A DNA stretch of 37,395 nt. Origin: Chitinophagaceae bacterium (GTDB lineage Bacteria > Bacteroidota > Bacteroidia > Chitinophagales > Chitinophagaceae). The stretch's first letter is position 1; the number at the start of each line of letters is the position of its first letter. A program made the translations under genes and the position numbers. Shown here one piece after another: positions 27,331 through 36,337 of the stretch. The stretch covers positions 1 to 37,395 of the forward strand of contig CANICR010000009.1 in the NCBI GenBank assembly GCA_947466405.1, given 5' to 3'. The notes under the pieces were generated by a model, which saw only the letters and a program-made list of their open reading frames with translations, was not told the DNA's origin and ran no database searches.

Positions 27331-29178
27331 TTAGCTTTTAATATTGGTACCCCCCTCCGAAAATTGAGTTTGGCACAGTTGGAAATAATGTCCTTTTTTT
27401 GATAAAAGTGTCTCATGTGAGCCCATTTCTACTATTTCCCCCTTGTCAAGCACAATAATCGAATCGGCTTTTCTAATAGTGCTTAGCCTATGGGCAATTA
27501 TTACAGAAGTTCTTCCAGAAATCAACTTTTCTATCGCCTGTTGAATTAGTATTTCACTTTCTGTATCTATTGAAGAAGTTGCTTCGTCGAGTATTAAGAT
27601 GGAAGGATTGAATAAAATAGCCCTGGCAAAGGACAATAACTGACGTTGTCCCATTGATAAGGTAGCCCCTCTTTCCATGACATTAAAATCATAGCCCCCC
27701 GGTAATCTTAAAATAAAATCATGCAATTTAATCAGTTTTGTTGCTTCAATTACTTGTTCCATTGAAATTGCTGGATTTCTCAAAGTGAGATTATCCAAAA
27801 CAGATCCGCTGAATAAAAATATGTCTTGTAACACAACTGAAATATTACTCCTTAAAAAATCAAGTTCTATATTTTTGATATCAATCTTGTCAATTGTTAT
27901 TGCTCCTTTATTAATTTCATACAATCTGTTTATTAGATTAACGATAGACGTCTTTCCACTACCTGTACTACCAACTATGGCTAAAGTTTGCCCTGCAGGT
28001 AAATTAAAAGAAATATTTTTAAGTGCAAAAGAGTCGCCAATATATGAAAACCAAACGTCATTAAATTCTATCTCCCCTGTAATTTTACTACCACCATTTT
28101 GTTTCTGAATGTTACTAATTGTTGCATTTTGTGCAACATCATTATTGTCAAGTATTTTAAATACTCTTTCACTAGCTATCATACCCATTTGCAACACATT
28201 GAATTTATCTGCAATCATACGCAAAGGCCTGAACAATAAACTTAGGCAGAGGATAAAAGAGGTGATTACTCCGGCAATATTTTGAGAGGCAATTGGTGAT
28301 AAATCAAGCGTTTCTTTAGCAGCCCACCATACAAGCAACCCAATGCTTAATGCAGAAACCAATTCTACAATTGGAAAGAAAATAGAATAAGCCAATATTG
28401 CTTTTACATTGGCATTTCGATGTTCTTTATTAATGGCTTCAAATTTCTGTTCTTCTCTTTTTTCCGCAGCAAAAGTTTGTATGACTGACATTCCAGCTAA
28501 GTGCTCCTGAACAAATGAATTTAAATTTGCGACAGCATTTCTTACTCTTATAAATGACTTATTTACAGACTCTTTAAATATCAAAGTGGCTAAAATTAAA
28601 ATTGGAAAAGGCAGCAAGCAAATTAATGTAATCTGCCAATCAGTATAAAACATGTAAGCTAAAATTGAAAGAATTGATAACAAGTCTGCTATTATTGGAA
28701 TCAAACCATCGCTGAAAATATCGTTAACAGATTCAATATCGTTAATAGTTCTAGTGGTAAATGATCCAATAGGTGTTGTATCAAATTGTTTTAAGTTGAG
28801 GTTAATGATTTTGGAATAGGTTTGAATCCTTAAATCTCTTACAACGCTTTGCCCTATAGAAGCTGTAGTAAAGGTGAAATAATAACGAGTTGCTGTTTCA
28901 ATTAACAAAAATATTATTTGAATAATGGTTATCTCTATTATAAATGCGCCGGGTCCATCAAGTATAAGTGCCGTGGATTCATCTCCTATACCTTTATTTA
29001 AAGTTAATTGAATTAAAAATGGCCTTATGGGAGCCATCAAGGCTAATATAATAGAAAGGAAAATCGATGCGTAAATTTTTTGTTTATACGGATTTGTGAA
29101 AGCAAATATTCTTTTGAGTAAAGCCAGTTTGAACGTATTCTTTTCAGGATGCTTTTTTTTCATTTTTATAAATAACAT
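27331..29178 (-). CDS. ABC exporter, fused membrane-ATPase half-transporter (MsbA-like)
   Basis: The 615-residue product has six predicted membrane helices in residues about 30-330 and a C-terminal ATPase: Walker A GSTGSGKT (K409), Q-loop in VVLQDIFLFSG, signature LSMGQRQLLSFARAIL, Walker B ILILDEATSSID and switch His in IIAHRLSTIR. This is the type IV exporter plan of MsbA/lipid and multidrug exporters; the substrate is not known. Two ATGs (29178, 29163) are possible. It follows the unrecognised exported protein by 10 bases, so the pair is probably one operon and they may work together (inference). There is no C39-type peptidase domain at its N-terminus. Confidence 0.92.
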   Translation of the reverse strand: MLFIKMKKKHPEKNTFKLALLKRIFAFTNPYKQKIYASIFLSIILALMAPIRPFLIQLTLNKGIGDESTALILDGPGAFIIEITIIQIIFLLIETATRYYFTFTTASIGQSVVRDLRIQTYSKIINLNLKQFDTTPIGSFTTRTINDIESVNDIFSDGLIPIIADLLSILSILAYMFYTDWQITLICLLPFPILILATLIFKESVNKSFIRVRNAVANLNSFVQEHLAGMSVIQTFAAEKREEQKFEAINKEHRNANVKAILAYSIFFPIVELVSALSIGLLVWWAAKETLDLSPIASQNIAGVITSFILCLSLLFRPLRMIADKFNVLQMGMIASERVFKILDNNDVAQNATISNIQKQNGGSKITGEIEFNDVWFSYIGDSFALKNISFNLPAGQTLAIVGSTGSGKTSIVNLINRLYEINKGAITIDKIDIKNIELDFLRSNISVVLQDIFLFSGSVLDNLTLRNPAISMEQVIEATKLIKLHDFILRLPGGYDFNVMERGATLSMGQRQLLSFARAILFNPSILILDEATSSIDTESEILIQQAIEKLISGRTSVIIAHRLSTIRKADSIIVLDKGEIVEMGSHETLLSKKGHYFQLCQTQFSEGGTNIKS

Positions 29179-29188
29179 TAAATAGGCA

Positions 29189-31396
29189 CTACTTCAATTC
29201 TGTTTTTTTATTGTAAGCCTTTAAGAATATTGCTCCAAGATTTCGATATGGAGGTATATAACTTTCCCAGCTTTCCCTTATTGATTTATTTGGATCTTGC
29301 GAAAATAATTTTGTCAATGATTTCCACATGTCTTTCCAAATAATTTTCTTACCGTTTAATAGCGATTGATTTAAATAATTAATTATAGGTCTGTTGATAT
29401 CTCCTGCGCCGATTTCTTTCGTGGAAATGATATTCGCATTTGGAGAAAATGCTAATATTTTATTTAGGTTTTTATACCCTCCGCAAGATCCAATCAACAT
29501 TATTTTTGTATCATCAGGCATTCTGTTTATTGTGCCAGGCAGCCAATAGCTATGGCCTCTATGTACAACAATCGATGGATTTAAATTATTCTCATTCAAA
29601 TAATCAATCAGGTGAAACTGAGCAGTATCATCCAAATTAGCATCAAAATCAAGTGGCTTATTTGCAAAAATAAAGACGTTATTTTTAATCGATCTAATCT
29701 CAACCCACTCTGGATTTTGAATAATTCTCCAATCTTTTGTAGAGAAAGAATTTAAAAAAATCGGAAAAAAATGCTTGCCGTCTTCATCCCCATAAAAAAA
29801 AACTTGTTCTATGATTCGTCCACTATCATCCTCTATTATTTTTTTATCGAGTTCATAAATCGAAGGTATTCCAGTAACTTTTGTAAGATCTATGTGATTT
29901 GAGGAATCTTCAGACAAGAAGATGTTTTTTAATAGGCCATAGATAATCACCCCATTCTCATTGTCTTTAATAATTGCCTTTCTTTCATTTTCAATAATAT
30001 TATCTGCTATTGATTTCTTTAATTTTAAATTATTAATGCTACTATAAGAATCCGCTACATCTGTAGCATCTTCAAGACTGCCGGGCTTATCAAGATTACT
30101 AACAAATTCTTTCATCAAAGATTGTGAATTGTTAAAAGACATACTGTTCAAAAAAGTATCTAGCTTATTATAGCTTGCGCACATTTTAATAAACTTCTTA
30201 AAAAAATCAAACCCCACTTCTAATAATAATGAATCTGTGTGTGGGGTTTTCCCCAACCTTTGCATCATTCTATTGAAACTATGCTTGAAACTTGAAGTGT
30301 AAATATCATTTTCTCCCATAACAATCATAAAATATAATTCACTGGGCGATAATAAATCAATAGCCTTCATTCTGATGTCAAGATTAGCTTGCTCATGAAG
30401 GTTGTTAATCGGAGTGATAAAATGTCTGATTGCCCTGTCTTTTAATACTTCTCGTAATCCATTTGGGCCAAACATGGCAAAAGCTGTATCATTATTCTTT
30501 GATAATCTTTCAAAATATTCTATTTCAGTTTTTACAAGTAGTTTAAAATAGCCTACACTATCATATGTATTTTCATCATTACCAACTAGTTTTTGAATAC
30601 TCGTTAATGAATTTTTGTCGGATAAAATTTTGTCCAAAAAAGGAAAATACATTAGAGCATTAGGCATAGTACTTAAAGTAGCAATAGTCTTAACTAATCC
30701 AATATTGCTTCTATGGATTAGCTGACCTTCTATTGTGTTATTTGATTGTGCGTATGTATATATCTGTGATGGATTTTTTTTACAGGCAAAATATATCAAA
30801 CTGTCAACAAAGGGTTCGTCAATGTATGAATGAATAGAAGTAATTATTTCACTGGGGTGCAGGTAGCAATATTTTATGTACACCTTTTTTTTCGCATCTT
30901 CGATACCCACATTTTCATAAAAAACTTCCGTTAATATCTTAGCTATTTCATACGATTTGTCACTTATAAAGTCGGAGATGTTTTTAACTTGGTCAGGCTT
31001 TTTAATAAAAGATTCTAGCGAGGAAATTAATGCCGAAAAATCTGACCCTTCTATAGTTTTTGCTTTCCATGCAATTCTATATTTTTGAAGTGTATTTTCT
31101 AAATATCCTAATGCCCTTATTTTTTCATTATTACTACTGTCCGTAGATTCTATCCAATCTTGCAATTCATCTAACTTTGAGTAAAGTGCTGCTGTTGACA
31201 AAAGATTATTGACCTTATCTTTTGTGAAATCCATCGACCCATCTAATACACCATCAGATTTATCGCATTTTTTTTGTTCATTATTTATTTTATCATGAAA
31301 ATATTGCCTGTTTAAAGGAATAATAACAGTATCACCCATAGCCATTGATGGAGTAGATATACAAAAGAATAATATTGATTTTACGAGTCTTTTCAC
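29189..31396 (-). CDS. Unrecognised exported protein with C-terminal His/Cys (clan CD-like) region
   Basis: A 735-residue protein that I cannot assign to a family. Residues 1-20 form a clear signal peptide (cleavage after STPSMA). The next ~500 residues look mainly alpha-helical and charged, without repeats I can name. The C-terminal part has beta-like hydrophobic strands containing VVHRGHSYW (H612, H615) and, 23 residues after H615, IMLIGSCGGY (C638). A hydrophobic strand ending in a Gly-His or His-x-Gly, followed by a hydrophobic strand ending in Cys, is the layout of clan CD cysteine peptidases (gingipain/caspase/CHAT). The His-Cys gap is shorter than in gingipains, so the peptidase assignment is inference. 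Its TAG is 10 bases before the ABC exporter. Confidence 0.85.
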   Translation of the reverse strand: MKRLVKSILFFCISTPSMAMGDTVIIPLNRQYFHDKINNEQKKCDKSDGVLDGSMDFTKDKVNNLLSTAALYSKLDELQDWIESTDSSNNEKIRALGYLENTLQKYRIAWKAKTIEGSDFSALISSLESFIKKPDQVKNISDFISDKSYEIAKILTEVFYENVGIEDAKKKVYIKYCYLHPSEIITSIHSYIDEPFVDSLIYFACKKNPSQIYTYAQSNNTIEGQLIHRSNIGLVKTIATLSTMPNALMYFPFLDKILSDKNSLTSIQKLVGNDENTYDSVGYFKLLVKTEIEYFERLSKNNDTAFAMFGPNGLREVLKDRAIRHFITPINNLHEQANLDIRMKAIDLLSPSELYFMIVMGENDIYTSSFKHSFNRMMQRLGKTPHTDSLLLEVGFDFFKKFIKMCASYNKLDTFLNSMSFNNSQSLMKEFVSNLDKPGSLEDATDVADSYSSINNLKLKKSIADNIIENERKAIIKDNENGVIIYGLLKNIFLSEDSSNHIDLTKVTGIPSIYELDKKIIEDDSGRIIEQVFFYGDEDGKHFFPIFLNSFSTKDWRIIQNPEWVEIRSIKNNVFIFANKPLDFDANLDDTAQFHLIDYLNENNLNPSIVVHRGHSYWLPGTINRMPDDTKIMLIGSCGGYKNLNKILAFSPNANIISTKEIGAGDINRPIINYLNQSLLNGKKIIWKDMWKSLTKLFSQDPNKSIRESWESYIPPYRNLGAIFLKAYNKKTELK

Positions 31397-31420
31397 CTGA
31401 AGTGCCTATTTCTTTTAATG

Positions 31421-31428
31421 CAAATATG
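31421..31428 (-). promoter_or_regulatory. Possible -7 element (CATATTTG) for the exported protein gene
   Basis: CATATTTG on the minus strand, one mismatch from TAnnTTTG, 24 bases before the start at 31396. The 255-base divergent region (31397-31651) holds this and the response-regulator promoter; I see nothing else in it. Confidence 0.3.
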
Positions 31429-31606
31429 AAACAAATCTTTGGTAATTATTACAGGATCTATACTATATTAGCTATTAATAATGAAATGGAGATTAAATTC
31501 AGTAAATAATTATATAATTTAGGCAGATCGATTCCGCCCTATTGTCGCATTTTAGCTATACGGAGATTGTATTAACAATTTGATAATATTGATTATGAAT
31601 ATTCAA

Positions 31607-31638
31607 TTGCTTTTACAAACCGCGAAACACTAATTTTG
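31607..31638 (+). promoter_or_regulatory. Bacteroidota promoter (TTG ... TAATTTTG) for the response regulator
   Basis: TTG at 31607-31609, 21 bases, then TAATTTTG at 31631-31638, 13 bases before the ATG at 31652. This is the best two-part match to the TTG/TAnnTTTG promoter in the window. Confidence 0.55.
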
Positions 31639-31651
31639 TGAAATACTTTAT

Positions 31652-32326
31652 ATGCCAAGTACGAAGAAAATATTAATTGCGGATGATGAGCCAGATATAT
31701 TGGAAATATTGAAATTCAATTTGGAAGCAGAAGGATACAACGTAAAAACTGCAAAAAATGGAATTGAAGCAATTGAACTCGGAAAATCCTTTTTGCCAAA
31801 CCTGATAATTCTTGATATAATGATGCCCGGAAAAACCGGCATTGAAGTTTGTGAAGAATTACGAGCCATTCCTTCCTTTAAAGATACGCTAATCATTTTT
31901 TTAACAGCTATGAATGATGACTTCACTGAGGTAAAGGGGTTGGAGTCCGGCGCCGATGACTATCTTGCCAAACCAATAAGAACAAAAGTACTATTAAGTA
32001 AAGTGCAATCATTATTTAGACGAATACCTAAATTAGAAAATAACAATTCGAATTATAATGACTTATTTATTGACCGAGAATCATATATCGTAAGATATAA
32101 AGGGAAGAAAATAATCCTTGCCAAAAAAGAATTTGAATTACTATCACTATTAGCCTCTAAGCCAAATAAGGTTTTTTTAAGGCTTGATATCTTGAAAAAG
32201 ATTTGGGGCATTGACGTAATTGTTGGTGATAGAACCATTGATGTACACATTAGAAAAATTCGACAAAAAATAGGCGTAGACTGCATCACCACAGTAAAAG
32301 GAGTCGGATACAAATTCGATATGTAA
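31652..32326 (+). CDS. Response regulator, OmpR/PhoB family
   Basis: The 224-residue product has a receiver domain with acidic pocket D11-D12, phospho-acceptor D55 in LIILDIMMPG, T85 and K107 (LAKP), and a C-terminal winged-helix DNA-binding domain ending TTVKGVGYKF. It is a normal PhoB-type transcription factor. The sensor kinase follows 73 bases later with its own promoter element. The target genes cannot be read from sequence; the PhoB/PhoR-like look does not prove phosphate sensing. Confidence 0.95.
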   Translation: MPSTKKILIADDEPDILEILKFNLEAEGYNVKTAKNGIEAIELGKSFLPNLIILDIMMPGKTGIEVCEELRAIPSFKDTLIIFLTAMNDDFTEVKGLESGADDYLAKPIRTKVLLSKVQSLFRRIPKLENNNSNYNDLFIDRESYIVRYKGKKIILAKKEFELLSLLASKPNKVFLRLDILKKIWGIDVIVGDRTIDVHIRKIRQKIGVDCITTVKGVGYKFDM

Positions 32327-32370
32327 CTTATTTTTTAAAATTTAATGAGTGATTAAAAGAGGGATAGAAG

Positions 32371-32378
32371 TACCTTTG
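32371..32378 (+). promoter_or_regulatory. Bacteroidota -7 element (TACCTTTG) for the histidine kinase
   Basis: TACCTTTG, 21 bases before the kinase ATG at 32400. It suggests the kinase can be made separately from the regulator. Confidence 0.5.
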
Positions 32379-32399
32379 TAAAAACCATATAGGTAGTAA

Positions 32400-33446
32400 A
32401 TGTTTGCAAAAAAAAATCTTAGCCCACAGCAATTAGCTTTTATAATAAGCCTGATTTTAGCAACATTTATGTCAATGGGCACTTTTTTCTTAAAACCCGT
32501 TTGGTGGATAGGCTTGCTTTCTTTTTTCACAACTCTGCTAGGTTCTTTTTCACTAATTTATTATTCTATTCAAAGATTCATTTATAGGCAGATAAAATTA
32601 ATTTACAAACTAATTTCACAAACAAAGGCGAGCAAAAGAGAAGAGTTTTATTTCAAAAATATTCTTCCTCAAAAAAATATTGACGATGTACGATTAGATG
32701 TTGAAGCATGGGCAACTCAACAGAAAAAGGAAATTGAAACCCTTCAGCGGAACGAAATTTTCAGAAAAGAGTTTTTGCAAAATCTCAGCCATGAATTCAA
32801 AACCCCAATATTTTCCATTCAAGGTTATGTTGACACCCTTCTTAATGGTGCTATACACAACAATGAAGTAAACACAAAGTTTCTTCAAAGCACTTCCCGA
32901 AATGTTGATCGCTTAGTGAGCCTCATTGATGACCTAGATGAAATTTCAAAACTAGAAAGCGGAGAATTGAAATTAAATTTCGAGAACTTCATAATTCAGG
33001 ATCTTGTGAAAGAAGTTTTCGAAGCACTTTCATTTAAATCAAGTGAAAAAGAAATCTCATGTTCTATTAAAAAAGGATGTGAAATTCAAATATCCGTATA
33101 TGCAGATAAAGAAAAAATAAGGCAAGTCTTTACAAATCTCATAGACAATTCGATAAAATACGGTAAAAACAAGGGGGTAATTGAAGCGAGTTTTTATAAA
33201 GTAGATGGTAAAACGGCATTAATTGAAATTAGCGATAGTGGCGCTGGAATTGCTGAAGAACATAGGACAAGAATATTTGAGAGATTTTACAGGACCGACA
33301 CAGCTAGAAGCAGGAAAGAAGGTGGCAGCGGCCTTGGATTAGCAATAACAAAGCACATCATTGAAGCACACAAACAAACAATTCATGTAAGAAGCACTTT
33401 GGATATTGGTAGTACTTTTGGTTTTTCTTTACCCATCGCCAAATGA
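32400..33446 (+). CDS. Sensor histidine kinase (PhoR-like, two membrane helices)
   Basis: The 348-residue product has two membrane helices (about 11-31 and 35-56) with almost no periplasmic loop, a linker, then the dimerisation/phosphorylation domain with H131 in NLSHEFKTP and the ATPase domain: N-box DNSIKYG, G1 DSGAGI, F-box FERFYR and G2 GGSGLGLAITKH. The missing periplasmic sensor domain suggests it senses a membrane or cytoplasmic signal or a partner protein. It is the obvious partner of the preceding regulator. It ends 11 bases from the stop of the convergent OmpA gene. Confidence 0.94.
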   Translation: MFAKKNLSPQQLAFIISLILATFMSMGTFFLKPVWWIGLLSFFTTLLGSFSLIYYSIQRFIYRQIKLIYKLISQTKASKREEFYFKNILPQKNIDDVRLDVEAWATQQKKEIETLQRNEIFRKEFLQNLSHEFKTPIFSIQGYVDTLLNGAIHNNEVNTKFLQSTSRNVDRLVSLIDDLDEISKLESGELKLNFENFIIQDLVKEVFEALSFKSSEKEISCSIKKGCEIQISVYADKEKIRQVFTNLIDNSIKYGKNKGVIEASFYKVDGKTALIEISDSGAGIAEEHRTRIFERFYRTDTARSRKEGGSGLGLAITKHIIEAHKQTIHVRSTLDIGSTFGFSLPIAK

Positions 33447-33457
33447 TATATGCGAAT

Positions 33458-35149
33458 TTATTTCTGAATTATTTTTATCTCCACTCTGCGATTTAAGCTT
33501 CTGCCTTCGGGTGTTTCATTTGATTCAATTGGCATTGAATCTCCATATCCTTTTGACGAAATTCTTTTTGGTGCTACTCCCTTCGAAATAATATACTCAG
33601 CTGCTACTTTTGCTCTTTTATTTGATAGGCTATCATTATATATAACACTACCAACACTATCTGTATGTGCAGACAACTCAATTTTTACCCTTGGATTTTT
33701 TTTCAACAGCATTACAGCTTTATTTAGTTGTTCAAATGACAACTTATTCAATGTAGACTTATCAAAATCAAAAAGAATATTATCAATTAAATAAGTTTCT
33801 CCTACTTCTATATTGCTGCTATTACTGATTTCTTTTAGTGCATCTATATTTTTTTTCTTTTCAATTTTATTTTTTCCCTTTTTTACAACATTCCCAGCAT
33901 CAATTTTATTTTCAATTTTTGAATTTTCAACTTTAAGGCTTGTTTGATTATGCAACTCCTGATAAGATCCCTGAATTACTAAATCTAAAGTATCAATATG
34001 TGTTTTATAATTATCAGCGGTGATTTTTAAACCATACTTCTTACCGTAAGGAAGGATCCCTCTATATGAATTATCTGAGGGGTCTATAACAGATTGAATG
34101 ACTTTGTTTTGGCTTTCAGCTATTGTGTCTAACTTATCGTTAATTTCATTGAATGCTACTTGAAGTCCAACAATAGAATCATTAGGATTTTCTGTTTTAA
34201 TTTTCCCGTATACAAAAACGATAGGATTTGGTTTTTGAGCATCTGTTAGTTTAATCCTTTCAATATCTGTACCGCCTATTGATTTTGTATTACTTGAAAT
34301 GTACCCATACTCCCCTTTAGCATCTGTTGAAAAATAAGCATCCCATTTTGAGGTATTTATTGAACTCCCTAAATTAACAGGCTTTGACCAATTTTCCCAA
34401 GTTTCATCAGTTCTTTTTGTCATCCAAATATCATAACTACCAAATCCACCTGGTCTATTGCTAGAAAAATACATGGTAATATCATCAGAAGATAGAAATG
34501 GTGATATTTCATCATAGTCTACAGTACTTACATCATCCATGATTTTATGAGGCGTTGACCATTCATTGTCCTTTTCGAAAAAGCTGACATAAATATCATT
34601 TAATAAACTATTTTTTTCTTCAGACATGTATAACAACAACTTTTTCCCATCAGTAGATAAATATGCCCCATCAAATTCATCTACAGACATATTATTATAC
34701 CCTTTTATTTTTAATCGCTGCGGGTCTGACCAAGTTACCCCATTTTTATTACACAGAGAAAACCCTCTACCGAGATATTTTCCATTTTCAAATGCTCCCC
34801 TTATTAAAATAGATTTGCCATCTAATGAAGTCCAAAATACAGCATTGTCAGATTTAGAATTAATGGGAGATGGGCATCTTTCTGCTTTTGCCCAGGCACC
34901 ACTTGAATCTTGAATGGAAACCCACACATCTTGAATGCTTTTGTCTGACTTGTAATTATTATTTAGTGGACTCCCTTGTACTACAAAATATAAAATTTTA
35001 CCATCGGGTGAAATGGTAGGCCTTAATTCTGAATAAATAGAGTTTACATTTTTTCCTAAATTCTCTAATTTGGTTTGACCACTTATAGTCAAATTACTTA
35101 TTATCACTACAATGAAGAGTGATATCTTAATAAAATTTATTTTCATCAT
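33458..35149 (-). CDS. PD40/WD40-like plus OmpA-domain outer-membrane-associated protein
   Basis: A 563-residue exported protein: signal peptide (about 1-24), PD40-type beta-propeller repeats (PTISPDGKILYF, AYLSTDGKKLLLYM, SPFLSSDDITMYFSSNRPGG) to about residue 300, a carboxypeptidase-regulatory-like beta region, a Lys-rich linker near 410-425, and a C-terminal OmpA peptidoglycan-binding domain with LSAHTDSVGS, LSNKRAKVAAEYI and GRSLNRRVEI. The layout is like PorE/SprE-associated proteins of the type IX secretion and gliding machinery but has no TPR. It lies 21 bases after a PorP/SprF gene, the common pairing in Bacteroidota. I infer an anchor between the wall and an outer-membrane complex. 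Confidence 0.9.
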   Translation of the reverse strand: MMKINFIKISLFIVVIISNLTISGQTKLENLGKNVNSIYSELRPTISPDGKILYFVVQGSPLNNNYKSDKSIQDVWVSIQDSSGAWAKAERCPSPINSKSDNAVFWTSLDGKSILIRGAFENGKYLGRGFSLCNKNGVTWSDPQRLKIKGYNNMSVDEFDGAYLSTDGKKLLLYMSEEKNSLLNDIYVSFFEKDNEWSTPHKIMDDVSTVDYDEISPFLSSDDITMYFSSNRPGGFGSYDIWMTKRTDETWENWSKPVNLGSSINTSKWDAYFSTDAKGEYGYISSNTKSIGGTDIERIKLTDAQKPNPIVFVYGKIKTENPNDSIVGLQVAFNEINDKLDTIAESQNKVIQSVIDPSDNSYRGILPYGKKYGLKITADNYKTHIDTLDLVIQGSYQELHNQTSLKVENSKIENKIDAGNVVKKGKNKIEKKKNIDALKEISNSSNIEVGETYLIDNILFDFDKSTLNKLSFEQLNKAVMLLKKNPRVKIELSAHTDSVGSVIYNDSLSNKRAKVAAEYIISKGVAPKRISSKGYGDSMPIESNETPEGRSLNRRVEIKIIQK

Positions 35150-35170
35150 AAAATCACCAATTTTATATTA

Positions 35171-36322
35171 CTACCAGAAATTAATCTTTTTATAAAACTC
35201 AGTTCCTGGTTTTGTGTGTCTTTCTAATGATAAAATCAATGCTAATTCATTGCGCTTTGCAGAATAGGCATTATATTTTTTAGAGTTTAAGGGAAACTCG
35301 TAACTATACCTCAGGTTGACAAACTTATCCAAGTTGATGTTTAAATATGGTATTGCGGTTCTGAAAGAACGCATATATAATCCATAGTTAACATTAATTT
35401 TTTTAATAGGGTTAATCTTGTATAATTCAACACCAGACCAAAATGCAATAATCTCAGTACTATCACCATTTAAAGATCTACTTCTCAAATAAAGCCCTTC
35501 TTGCCAATACATATTTTTTTGAACTAGCCCTAATTTATCATTTAGCTTCACCCTAAGGATCGAATTTGCGGAAATTCGATGCCTTAACTTACTTTCTGAA
35601 TCATTTGTAAATGAATTTGTTGGATAAAATAAATGGTTCATAGCAAAACCCAATTCAAATAATACAGCATCAGTTATCATTCCATAATATCCACCAATAT
35701 TAAAATCCACATATGATTTTTGTGCAGTTAATTTTAGGCTATTGATATTTCTATTGCTTAACAGTGGTGTTCTAAATCCACCTCCTGATATCTCTTTGTC
35801 ATAATGAAATAAGCTTCCTCTGTTTTCATTCAGATTGCCTTGTGCAAAAGCAAGCTGACCGCCAAGTCCATAATATTTATTGCTTTTATTGTAAAAATGT
35901 CTTGCAAGCGATGTTGAAAAGAATTTACCATCAATAGCAGATGCATCATTGCCATAATGATAATAATTTATTCCAACACCCCAATATCCACGATTTTTAT
36001 TTCTTAATCCCAATGCATCTTTTGAATGGACTTTTTTTATTTCTCCAACTGCAACTTTTTCATCTCCACTACTTCTGTATTTGCCTAACTTAATATCCAA
36101 TGCAATATTTTGATGCTGCATAGAGGCTGCACCAATGGAATTGTCATTAGAATTTTGCCAACTATTAAGATTGCTAATCCTCATTTTTCCATCAAATCTA
36201 CCTGTTAAAGCAGCATTGAACTGAAGTGGTGCTGACCACATTTGTGAAAACCGTGCATTTTGAGAAAATGCGGATGTTTTATAAAATAAAATCAATATAG
36301 CTAATGAGTATATTTTTTTCAT
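35171..36322 (-). CDS. PorP/SprF family type IX secretion-associated outer membrane protein
   Basis: The 383-residue product has a signal peptide ending at FSQNA and the family opening RFSQMWSAPLQFNAALTG, which corresponds to the QFSQ...NPA.AG motif of PorP/SprF. Many alternating aromatic/hydrophobic strands follow, as expected of a beta barrel. SprF is needed for surface delivery of the SprB adhesin in Flavobacterium, and PorP for type IX secretion in Porphyromonas; most genomes carry several paralogues paired with OmpA or adhesin genes. Here the partner is the OmpA/PD40 protein. Core type IX genes are not in the window. It starts 15 bases after the sugar dehydratase gene. Confidence 0.88.
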   Translation of the reverse strand: MKKIYSLAILILFYKTSAFSQNARFSQMWSAPLQFNAALTGRFDGKMRISNLNSWQNSNDNSIGAASMQHQNIALDIKLGKYRSSGDEKVAVGEIKKVHSKDALGLRNKNRGYWGVGINYYHYGNDASAIDGKFFSTSLARHFYNKSNKYYGLGGQLAFAQGNLNENRGSLFHYDKEISGGGFRTPLLSNRNINSLKLTAQKSYVDFNIGGYYGMITDAVLFELGFAMNHLFYPTNSFTNDSESKLRHRISANSILRVKLNDKLGLVQKNMYWQEGLYLRSRSLNGDSTEIIAFWSGVELYKINPIKKINVNYGLYMRSFRTAIPYLNINLDKFVNLRYSYEFPLNSKKYNAYSAKRNELALILSLERHTKPGTEFYKKINFW

Positions 36323-36337
36323 AATAAATTTATTTTC

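Noticed and set aside
27264-27416. N-terminal extension of atpB to an earlier start
   Set aside because: It overlaps the 3' end of the ABC exporter gene, buries the signal peptide and lies upstream of the promoter element at 27284-27291.
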